This document shows positions 1-5,721 of a stretch of DNA of 5,858 bases, piece after piece (within the stretch, counting starts at the first letter, position 1; the number at the start of each line of letters is the position of its first letter). A program made the position numbers and the translations under genes. The notes beneath the pieces are model-generated. The model had not been told where the DNA came from and searched no databases. It saw only the letters and a program-made list of their open reading frames with translations. Source of the stretch: Dehalococcoidia bacterium UBA6627. Its GTDB lineage: Bacteria; Chloroflexota; Dehalococcoidia; UBA2979. The stretch lies in the NCBI GenBank assembly GCA_002455955.1, contig DKLZ01000028.1:1-5858 (forward strand), given 5' to 3'.

Positions 1-2109
1 CAAAGAGGCTCGATTGTCTACCAGACTGATGCGGGAATTCACGACTCCAAGGTTAAGACTGAGATGCAAGAGATGTTTGCCGCTGCAGATTCCATCGAAG
101 GAGTAACTATCTCGAGTCCGTATGAAGGAATTGGTGCGGCGACGCAAGTTAATCAAGATAGAACAGTCGCGTTCGCTGTAGTGACTTTGGATTCAGAGTT
201 AGATTTCACTGAGACAGGCGAAGTTGGTCTTCGATTAATCGAGATATCGCCAGATATCGATGGATTAGAGATCGAGATCGGTGGGCAGGCTCTGGCTGAA
301 TTCGAGCCGCCAGATTCCGAACTAATTGGACTATCATTCGCTGTCATTGTCCTGATCATTTCCTTCGGTTCAGTGTTGGCGATGGGACTACCGATCGGCG
401 TCACGGTCGCAGGGGTGAGTTCCGGGATCGCACTGATGATGCTGATTTCGAACCTCCATCCGGTACCGGACTTTACGACTCAAATCGGTGCAATGATTGG
501 TATCGGTGTTGGAATCGATTACGCATTGTTTATTGTGACGCGCTATCGCGAAGGTTTGAAGGTGGGGCAGTCTCCTGAGGATTCGACTGCGATTGCTCTT
601 GATACGGCTGGGAGGGCTGTGATGTTTGCTGGGATCACCGTGGTGATCTCACTATTGGGAATGGTAGTACTTCAACTTCCATTCATAACAGGACTAGCGA
701 TTGGTGCTGCGGTAACGGTCGCTTTCACGATGATCGCTTCGATCACGCTCCTACCTGCCTTACTCAGCTTCGCCAAGGAACGTGTGGAAGTGACTTCGTG
801 GTACGAATTGTGGGCGGCTGGACTGATTTCGCTCATGCTTTTGGGTCTTGGTGTTGGATTCTTTCAAGCCCTAATAGCACTTCCTGTAGCTGTCACTCTG
901 TTCGGTGTGGGCCGTTTTATCCCGAAACTTAAAAATCGTGTTCCACAGGATGAACCTTCACCGATAGAAAAAACCGTCGCTTATCGCTGGAGCCGGATGA
1001 TTCAGGCGCACCCATGGGTAGCGATGTTCGTTGGTTCAGCAGTGTTACTGGTGTTGACTGCGCCATTAATGTCACTGCGACTAGGGTTTTCGGACGAAGG
1101 GAATTTTGCGGAGAGTACAACAACGAGGCAGGCGTACGATCTACTCGCGGAAGGATTCGGGCCAGGGTTTAACGGTCCGTTGATTGTCACTGCTGAGGTC
1201 AGTTCCCCTTCGGATGTTGCGACTATAGAAGTGCTCAGAACAGCATTGGAGAATACGCAAGGCGTCGCTTCAGTAGATGCTGCTTTTCCGAGTGATCTAG
1301 CCGAGCCATCGCGTTCGGACGCTTTCTTAATTCAGGTTGTTCCAGAGACATCTCCCCAAGATGAGGTAACTGCCGATCTTGTGGATCATCTCAGGAACAA
1401 CGTAATCCCTCTCGCTGTTGCCGCTTCAACGCTCGATGTCAACATAACTGGAAATGTAGCAGTCGGGATCGATTTTTCGTCTTATCTGTATGGACGGATG
1501 TTCCTCTTCTTCGGCGCTGTTTTGGCACTTTCCTTCCTGTTGTTGATGATAGTGTTTCGATCATTGTTAGTGCCTGTGAAGGCTGTGGTGATGAACATGC
1601 TGTCCATCGGTGCGGCGTATGGCGTTGTGGTCGTTATTTTTCAGTGGGGATGGTTCGGATCGTTGATCGGGATATCAGGTGGGCCAGTTGAGCCATTTAT
1701 TCCGATCATGATGTTCGCGATAGTGTTTGGATTGTCGATGGACTATGAGGTCTTTTTACTTTCGCGCATCCGTGAAAAATATGATCACAGTGGTGATGCA
1801 GCTGGATCTGTTGCGGACGGGCTGGCGTCGACAGCAAGAGTGATTACCGCGGCAGCGGCGATCATGGTGGTGGTCTTTGGGAGCTTTGTATTCGAGGATG
1901 ATCGGATCATCAAGATGTTTGGATTAGGTCTTGCTGTGGCCGTTTTTCTCGACGCGACGGTGGTACGAATGTTGCTGGTGCCCGCAACCATGGAGCTTCT
2001 TGGGAAGGGTAACTGGTGGTTACCCGAGTGGCTTAATCGGCTGTTGCCGATGATTCACGTTGAAGGAAGTCGTGACGAAAACCGCACGACGGTTAACGGG
2101 CAAAGTTAA
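1..2109 (+). CDS. MMPL-family (RND superfamily) membrane exporter, 5' end cut off by the window
   Basis: The frame is open from base 1, so the ATG at 64 is internal and 702 residues are visible (numbered here from base 1). Layout: end of the first extracytoplasmic porter domain (about 1-105), helices near 107-129, 131-152, 160-181, 205-227 and 229-255, a hydrophobic pair at about 269-307, a helix at 338-358, a second porter domain (about 361-495), then five helices from 498 to 661 and a short polar tail. Two family hallmarks are visible: GIDYALFIVTRYRE (Asp173-Tyr174) and GLSMDYEVFLLSRIRE (Asp581-Tyr582). In MmpL3-type proteins these paired Asp-Tyr residues form the proton relay of the membrane domain. 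The protein should be a proton-driven exporter in the cytoplasmic membrane. MMPL proteins usually move lipids or other hydrophobic molecules, but the substrate cannot be read here. About 60-110 N-terminal residues, including helix 1, are probably missing. The next gene is convergent. Confidence 0.93.
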   Translation, partial: QRGSIVYQTDAGIHDSKVKTEMQEMFAAADSIEGVTISSPYEGIGAATQVNQDRTVAFAVVTLDSELDFTETGEVGLRLIEISPDIDGLEIEIGGQALAEFEPPDSELIGLSFAVIVLIISFGSVLAMGLPIGVTVAGVSSGIALMMLISNLHPVPDFTTQIGAMIGIGVGIDYALFIVTRYREGLKVGQSPEDSTAIALDTAGRAVMFAGITVVISLLGMVVLQLPFITGLAIGAAVTVAFTMIASITLLPALLSFAKERVEVTSWYELWAAGLISLMLLGLGVGFFQALIALPVAVTLFGVGRFIPKLKNRVPQDEPSPIEKTVAYRWSRMIQAHPWVAMFVGSAVLLVLTAPLMSLRLGFSDEGNFAESTTTRQAYDLLAEGFGPGFNGPLIVTAEVSSPSDVATIEVLRTALENTQGVASVDAAFPSDLAEPSRSDAFLIQVVPETSPQDEVTADLVDHLRNNVIPLAVAASTLDVNITGNVAVGIDFSSYLYGRMFLFFGAVLALSFLLLMIVFRSLLVPVKAVVMNMLSIGAAYGVVVVIFQWGWFGSLIGISGGPVEPFIPIMMFAIVFGLSMDYEVFLLSRIREKYDHSGDAAGSVADGLASTARVITAAAAIMVVVFGSFVFEDDRIIKMFGLGLAVAVFLDATVVRMLLVPATMELLGKGNWWLPEWLNRLLPMIHVEGSRDENRTTVNGQS

Positions 2110-2213
2110 GTGTTGCCTGGATTGAGTCTGTGGAATTGCTCGCGGTTGTTCGCGTCGAAGTGGTATCAGCGATTGAGATTGTGCGGTTGCGCAGTTGCTC
2201 CAGAAGCTTGTTG
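2110..2213. other. Convergent intergenic gap without a clear terminator
   Basis: This is the gap between the MMPL exporter and the end of the oppositely oriented DMT transporter. I see two small GC hairpins: CGCG at 2141-2144 pairing with 2151-2154, and TGCG at 2182-2185 pairing with CGCA at 2190-2193. Both contain the word GCGGTTG. Neither has a T-tract on either strand, so I cannot call an intrinsic terminator for either gene. Small structures like these could still act as weak bidirectional stops. Confidence 0.4.
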
Positions 2214-3140
2214 CTAGGAAGACTCAGACCGTTCGAGCATGCGACTAAGTTCTTGACGGCGGGCGATCAATTGACCGAGTACGACGAGGATAGTACCTAC
2301 GAGCAACTCAAGGCCGATGGTTTCATCGAGAAGGATCACCCCTGCCAGCACGGCGAAGAACGGTGTGGTGAGTTGTAGCGCCGTGACTCCTGAAGGCAAA
2401 TAACGCTGGAGTAACCAGGTTTGGCCGAGGAAGCCAAAGCCAGCGATTACGATACCTTGATAGAACAAGGAGAGGGCAAGGCGTTCGGTCAGCACGTATG
2501 GTTCGGTTTCGAAAATGGCACTCGTAGGTAAAAAAGTGAAAATTCCTATAACGCTCTGAGCAAGTAGTAGTTTATGTATTGCTATCCCTTGCGCTGCCTG
2601 CGAAAGATAGATCTGTCTTGATCCGAGCAATATCGCTGAGACCAGCATCAGGAGGTCGCCTCCAATCGTGGCGTCACCCTCGAATCCTGTCCAGAACAGA
2701 GCAACCACCCCTAGGTAAGCGATCATTGTTCCGATGACGCGCTCTGTGGTTAGTCGATCGCCCGGAACTAGGAAATGCGCGAGGAGTCCTGTCCATAGCG
2801 GGAAGGTGGCAGTGATCACAGCCGCATGTCCTGCAGTTGTGAGGTCTTGCCCTACATTCATGAAGGCGATCTGAGCGGAAAAAAGGATTCCTAACCCCAA
2901 CAGTGGTAGCCATTCGGAACGTAGTAGTTGGAACGATTGCCTAGTAGCGAGAGCCCATACTAGAACGACTATTCCACCGAGGAGAAAGCGCAGCCAACCC
3001 ATTCGCAATGGTGGAGCATCGTCAAGACCTGCCTTGGCAGCGACTGGGTTACCGCCCCAAAGAGCTGCCAACAATAGTGCGAAGGCGGTCGCGTTGCCTG
3101 TTAGTGGACGCCGACGATCGGACGAAGCTTGATCGTCCAC
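2214..3140 (-). CDS. EamA-domain transporter of the drug/metabolite transporter (DMT) superfamily
   Basis: The 308-residue protein has the usual DMT length and about ten hydrophobic segments arranged as two EamA repeats (about residues 17-150 and 160-292). The first repeat opens with LLAALWGGNPVAAKAGL followed by MGWLRFLLGG. It ends in GHAAVITATFPLWTGLLA plus a helix, a typical EamA pattern. The second repeat closes with LQLTTPFFAVLAGVILLDE and a final helix before the basic-acidic tail. The family includes exporters of amino acids and metabolites and some importers; nothing in the sequence fixes the substrate. The start is GTG (MDDQASS), chosen because GGAG lies 6 nt upstream and the first helix follows at residue 17. 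It is the last of the four minus-strand genes, 121 nt after the zinc-ribbon gene. Its leader holds alternative hairpins that could control translation (separate entry). Confidence 0.9.
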   Translation of the reverse strand: MDDQASSDRRRPLTGNATAFALLLAALWGGNPVAAKAGLDDAPPLRMGWLRFLLGGIVVLVWALATRQSFQLLRSEWLPLLGLGILFSAQIAFMNVGQDLTTAGHAAVITATFPLWTGLLAHFLVPGDRLTTERVIGTMIAYLGVVALFWTGFEGDATIGGDLLMLVSAILLGSRQIYLSQAAQGIAIHKLLLAQSVIGIFTFLPTSAIFETEPYVLTERLALSLFYQGIVIAGFGFLGQTWLLQRYLPSGVTALQLTTPFFAVLAGVILLDETIGLELLVGTILVVLGQLIARRQELSRMLERSESS

Positions 3141-3187
3141 GTTCAGCTCCAGTCTATTCGTTGAATGTTTTTAGACTAGAAAGTCTA
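3138..3187 (-). promoter_or_regulatory. Transporter leader: GTG start, GGAG ribosome-binding site and two mutually exclusive hairpins
   Basis: Read on the minus strand. Hairpin 1 pairs TAGACT (3187-3182) with AGTCTA (3177-3172), six perfect pairs around a TTCT loop. Hairpin 2 uses the same AGTCTA plus that loop: 3181-3172 pairs with 3156-3147, ten consecutive pairs of which two are G-U, around a 15-nt loop. Hairpin 2 covers all of the GGAG ribosome-binding site (3150-3147). The two cannot form together, so hairpin 1 would leave the site open and hairpin 2 would mask it. The box TAGACTTTCT and the GGAGCTGA around the ribosome-binding site recur in the zinc-ribbon gene's leader. The pairings are seen in the sequence; the switch function is inferred. 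TAGACT could instead be a -10-like promoter element or a protein operator. Confidence 0.4.
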
Positions 3188-3207
3188 TGTCAGAGAGAAT
3201 TCCAGAA

Positions 3208-3256
3208 GTATTTGATAACGGGAGCTGAGTCGATAATTTTCGATTATCAAAAATAC
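3208..3256. repeat. AT-rich nested inverted repeat between the zinc-ribbon and transporter genes
   Basis: GTATTTGATAA (3208-3218) is the reverse complement of TTATCAAAAATAC (3244-3256) apart from a two-base bulge. Its core TTTGATAA/TTATCAAA is perfect over eight pairs. Inside it TCGA (3230-3233) can pair with TCGA (3240-3243). A competing smaller hairpin pairs GATAAT (3232-3237) with ATTATC (3243-3248) and shares the right arm. The element begins 5 nt after the zinc-ribbon stop codon and ends about 20 nt before the transporter leader box. It could be a 3'-end stabilising or processing structure, a weak terminator (no T-tract follows it on the minus strand), or an operator. The symmetry is clear but the function is unknown. 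Confidence 0.4.
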
Positions 3257-3261
3257 TTAGA

Positions 3262-3510
3262 TTAGAAGTCGAAGTTGTCCTCATCGAAATCATCATCCTC
3301 GAAGTCTTCAGATTCACCATCGCCTGCAAAAGCATCGGGTTCATGGCTGCCAGCGATAGCGAATGACTGGAATCTGATCCGTGATGTGTCGGTATCTCCG
3401 CAGTTTGGGCAACTAGCAGCCTTGTCGCGGTCACCGGTGTTGCGGATTAGTTCGAATGTTTTAGGGCAGCCGCGCTTACGTTTAGCGTTGTGCCGGTATT
3501 CGTATAGCAC
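3262..3510 (-). CDS. Small FmdB-family-like zinc-ribbon protein with acidic Phe-rich tail
   Basis: The 82-residue protein starts MLYEYR, contains TFEL at 18-21 and CPNCGD at 34-39. This is the order of the FmdB/putative regulatory zinc-ribbon family (Y-E-Y-R-C..C..F-E, then C-P-x-C-G). The first zinc knuckle is altered: the expected CxxC is replaced by His7 and a lone Cys15 after a basic run KRKR (10-13). Cys34 and Cys37 keep the second knuckle. Residues 65-82 form a strongly acidic tail with regularly spaced Phe, ending DNFDF. The family's function is unclear; it was named after a formamidase-linked regulator. The start is GTG, with GAGGAG about 8 nt upstream; the YEYR motif at residues 3-6 leaves no room for a later start. 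It lies 143 nt downstream of dnaG on the same strand and has a structured leader. Identity as a zinc ribbon is fairly sure; its role is not. Confidence 0.8.
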   Translation of the reverse strand: MLYEYRHNAKRKRGCPKTFELIRNTGDRDKAASCPNCGDTDTSRIRFQSFAIAGSHEPDAFAGDGESEDFEDDDFDEDNFDF

Positions 3511-3552
3511 TTAGTCAGCTCCTCTTGTGGAAGACTTCAACCAGAAAGTCTA
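3508..3552 (-). promoter_or_regulatory. Zinc-ribbon gene leader: GTG start, GAGGAG ribosome-binding site and alternative hairpins
   Basis: Read on the minus strand. AGACTT (3551-3546) pairs with AAGTCT (3537-3532), six pairs extendable by one T-G, with a loop of about six bases. The same AGTCT segment can instead join a second hairpin. In it TTCC (3532-3529) pairs with the ribosome-binding GGAG (3522-3519). After a two-base bulge, AGTC (3536-3533) pairs with GACT (3516-3513), giving eight pairs over a six-base loop. The first structure frees the ribosome-binding site and the second masks it. The 5' box TAGACTTTCT and the word GGAGCTGA match the transporter leader. Box-to-start distance is 42 nt here and 47 nt there. 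The regulatory role is inferred; short stems may be coincidental. Confidence 0.37.
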
Positions 3553-3592
3553 CGCAATCTGTGTGCTGTGATCGCGGGCGTAGTGTGGATCT

Positions 3593-3620
3593 GCAGTACT
3601 GCGTGAGACTCTGCTCACGC
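3593..3620 (-). terminator. GC-rich hairpin after dnaG, possible terminator or processing site
   Basis: GCGTGAG (3601-3607) pairs perfectly with CTCACGC (3614-3620) around a six-base loop, 34 nt past the dnaG stop. It overlaps a ten-base palindrome GCAGTACTGC (3593-3602). No T-run follows on the minus strand, so it is not a textbook intrinsic terminator; it could be a weak stop or an mRNA 3'-end. On the plus strand it is followed by TCTATAGTTT, which is also poor. It may partly separate dnaG from the downstream zinc-ribbon gene. Confidence 0.4.
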
Positions 3621-3653
3621 TCTATAGTTTGGTGCTTTCGAGATTGAAGTCAG

Positions 3654-5588
3654 TCATCGATCATCTGGTATCTCCGAGGCATTTTCTGATTCTGAATGGT
3701 CTTCCGACATATTGGAGCGCTGTCCGGTAGCAACTTGATACTCACGAACTAATTCACGTTGGCGGGTAACTGTTTCTTGGTATGTGCTAGTGATCTGTTC
3801 GATTTCCTCCGGTGTCTGATTAGACGTTTGGGAACCGCGTACGGCTCTGATTTCCTCGGCTTGTTCGAGCGCAGCCGCTTGGATTCGATGATGAGACCTC
3901 CGTAATCGTAACTGAGCCACCATCGTTTCGATCATGCGATCCAAATGCCGGCTCTCGTAATCTGGAAGCGAGGCTTCGCGCAAGTCTTCAAAATGCTTGG
4001 CGATCGATTGATCAAGATCGTCAGTAGTCTCTGACTCACGTTCAGTTTTCCAATCCTCGAAGAGTGCACGGTTCAACGGGTTCTCGAATAGATCGGGATT
4101 GATAGTGAGTCCGGCTTCCCGGCACTCTTGACGTTGCACGAGCAACTGGAGGATTTGCGTTTCGCCATCGAGAGGAGCAGGTTTTTCGATTCTGGCTCGA
4201 CGTACATCTGCCTTGGTTGCTACAGGGCGGGGCGCTATCGGTCCGTCAACACCAGCAGCACGCGTGACAAACTGCAGTGCGAGACGTTCGTCGATACCAC
4301 CTAACCGAGCGAGGCGCTGAATGTAATGAGAGCGTACGACGGGGTCCACAATTACTGCGACAGTCGGTGCAAGAGACTCTACAGCACGTGATCGAGAGCG
4401 AGGGTTGTCTTTTTCAACCTGTTCACCTATGACGGAGAAGAGATGGTCAGTCACGGGAAGAGAAGTTTCGAGGAGTTCGCGGAAGGCATCCGGGTCTTTG
4501 CGAATCAAAGAATCAGGGTCTTCATTATCGGAAAGTGAAGCGACCCGTATGTCTGCTTTGAGTTGGTCCTGATACGAGACGATTCCTCTCCAGTCGATGG
4601 TTGCAATCTGTTCATGATCGGCTGCGTTTGCTGCGACCTGAATGCCTCGTAATGCAGCTTCTGATCCTGCTTCATCAGCGTCGAGAGCGAGCACGATGTT
4701 ACGAGTATAGCGCTTGAGTAATGACATCTGTTTTTCAGTGAGGGCTGTTCCCATTGAGGCGATTACTTCTGAGAAGCCGAATTGATGTGCAGCGATTACG
4801 TCCATGTAACCCTCGACTACAACAGCGCGGTCGTTGCGGCGAATTGAGTCTGAAGCTTGATCAATTCCATAGAGTGAGCCGCTTTTATCGAAGAGTTTTG
4901 TTTGAGGAGTGTTTAAATACTTGGGTTCATCTTCGGGGCGAAGGGCACGAGCACCAAAGCCGATTAACCGTCTGCGTTGATCGCGAGTAGGAAAAATCAA
5001 ACGGTGGCGAAAGCGATCGTATGGGCCACGGTTGCCTTCAATTACAAGTCCGGCATCAACGAGGTCAGGAACAGTGAAGCCACGGGCGTCCAAGTGGTCT
5101 GTGAGCGCGCGCCAGTCGTCAGGTGCATAGCCGATTTGCCACCGTTCAATTGTGTCTTCGTTGAGTCCACGTTTCTCTGCATAGTCACGAGCTTCGGTAG
5201 CTTCGGTAGTATCGAGTGCTGCTCGGAAGAAGATAGCGGCTGCTTCATTCGCACGTAACAGACGATCGTGCTGTTCCCGTTCTTGTCGTTCCTGTGGGGA
5301 TGGTTTTCGTAACTCTATACCAGCTCGATCGGCTGCGAGGCGGAGTGCGTCACGGAATTCTAGTCCTTCTATTCGGCGAATAAACTCGATCGAGTCACCA
5401 CCAGTGGAACAGGCTCCGAAGCAATGCCACGTTCCCCTATCAGGATCGACGACGAATGACGGTGTTCGCTCGTTATGAAACGGACACCGAGCCTTCCAAT
5501 TTCGACCGGTCTGTTTAAGCTCGGGAACATAACTTGTAACAAGTTCAACTAGATCAAGGCGCTCTTTCACCTCATCGATGGTGTTCAA
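3654..5588 (-). CDS. dnaG: DNA primase DnaG
   Basis: Primase makes the RNA primers for lagging-strand synthesis at the fork, working with the DnaB helicase. The 644 residues match the usual bacterial length. In order: CHC2 zinc-binding domain (about 1-95) with CPFH at 35-38, RTPSF at 41-45 and CFGACSTGGD at 56-65; the RNA polymerase core with FPTRD (199-203), IGFGAR (209-214) and PKYLNTPQTKLFDKS (222-236); TOPRIM motifs VVVEGYMDVI (catalytic Glu259) and ALDADEAG (Asp303, Asp305), then EDPDSLI (356-362); and a helical C-terminal region (about 460-625), the usual helicase-binding part, with an acidic tail. Zinc ligands are probably Cys35, His38, Cys56 and Cys60, with one residue more than usual between the last pair. 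The start is TTG: a TAG stop lies in frame just upstream, AGGAG sits 9 nt before it, and the protein then opens with the expected IDEVKERLDLVELV. A GTG at codon 7 would cut into that helix. No rpoD follows, unlike many genomes. Confidence 0.97.
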   Translation of the reverse strand: MNTIDEVKERLDLVELVTSYVPELKQTGRNWKARCPFHNERTPSFVVDPDRGTWHCFGACSTGGDSIEFIRRIEGLEFRDALRLAADRAGIELRKPSPQERQEREQHDRLLRANEAAAIFFRAALDTTEATEARDYAEKRGLNEDTIERWQIGYAPDDWRALTDHLDARGFTVPDLVDAGLVIEGNRGPYDRFRHRLIFPTRDQRRRLIGFGARALRPEDEPKYLNTPQTKLFDKSGSLYGIDQASDSIRRNDRAVVVEGYMDVIAAHQFGFSEVIASMGTALTEKQMSLLKRYTRNIVLALDADEAGSEAALRGIQVAANAADHEQIATIDWRGIVSYQDQLKADIRVASLSDNEDPDSLIRKDPDAFRELLETSLPVTDHLFSVIGEQVEKDNPRSRSRAVESLAPTVAVIVDPVVRSHYIQRLARLGGIDERLALQFVTRAAGVDGPIAPRPVATKADVRRARIEKPAPLDGETQILQLLVQRQECREAGLTINPDLFENPLNRALFEDWKTERESETTDDLDQSIAKHFEDLREASLPDYESRHLDRMIETMVAQLRLRRSHHRIQAAALEQAEEIRAVRGSQTSNQTPEEIEQITSTYQETVTRQRELVREYQVATGQRSNMSEDHSESENASEIPDDR

Positions 5589-5615
5589 GGGCTTGATCTC
5601 CTATGGGGAGGGATC
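5586..5615 (-). promoter_or_regulatory. dnaG start region: TTG codon, AGGAG site and a hairpin covering it
   Basis: On the minus strand AGGAG (5602-5598) lies nine bases before the TTG start, which decides the start because an in-frame TAG lies at 5603-5601. The ribosome-binding site falls in a stem: GATC (5615-5612) pairs with GATC (5598-5595), and TCC (5609-5607) pairs with GGA (5601-5599). There is a two-base bulge and a five-base loop. This could damp dnaG translation together with the weak TTG codon. Pairing is seen; the effect is inferred. Confidence 0.45.
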
Positions 5616-5721
5616 GTGTACTTCTGTGCGAAAGAGTTTCCTGTATGAGTTTAGCTGATCCGAGGAGCGTGACTACTCAGAGTACATGGCTGGGCCGTAA
5701 AGCTGTGAATCACTAATCATA

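Noticed and set aside
2130..2378. Plus-strand 82-codon frame after the exporter
   Set aside because: It mostly runs antisense over the end of the DMT transporter, has no family resemblance, and its start has no convincing ribosome-binding site.
3008..3265. Plus-strand 85-codon frame over the transporter start and its leader
   Set aside because: It is antisense to a well-supported gene start and a structured leader; the composition is not protein-like.
3275..3514. Plus-strand 79-codon Ser-rich frame opposite the zinc-ribbon gene
   Set aside because: The Ser-Lys runs are simply the reverse reading of the acidic tail codons.
3621..3648. Possible promoter TTCAAT-16 nt-TATAGA (minus strand) before the zinc-ribbon gene
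   Set aside because: Both boxes are weak matches and the start point would fall within the GC-rich hairpin; not strong enough to annotate.
3511..3653. Possible small RNA or tRNA between dnaG and the zinc-ribbon gene
   Set aside because: No cloverleaf, no T-loop GTTCRA word and no CCA end; only the hairpins listed.
5191..5208. Perfect tandem 9-bp repeat GCTTCGGTA x2 inside dnaG
   Set aside because: It stays in frame and encodes TEATEA (residues 128-133) in a variable linker; a small slippage duplication of little consequence.
4754..5258. Plus-strand and minus-strand frames inside dnaG
   Set aside because: All lie inside the conserved primase frame and match nothing recognisable.
5656..5690. 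TACTCTGAGTA near-palindrome and a TAAACT -10-like word upstream of dnaG
   Set aside because: The stem has a one-base loop and no matching -35 word sits at proper spacing.
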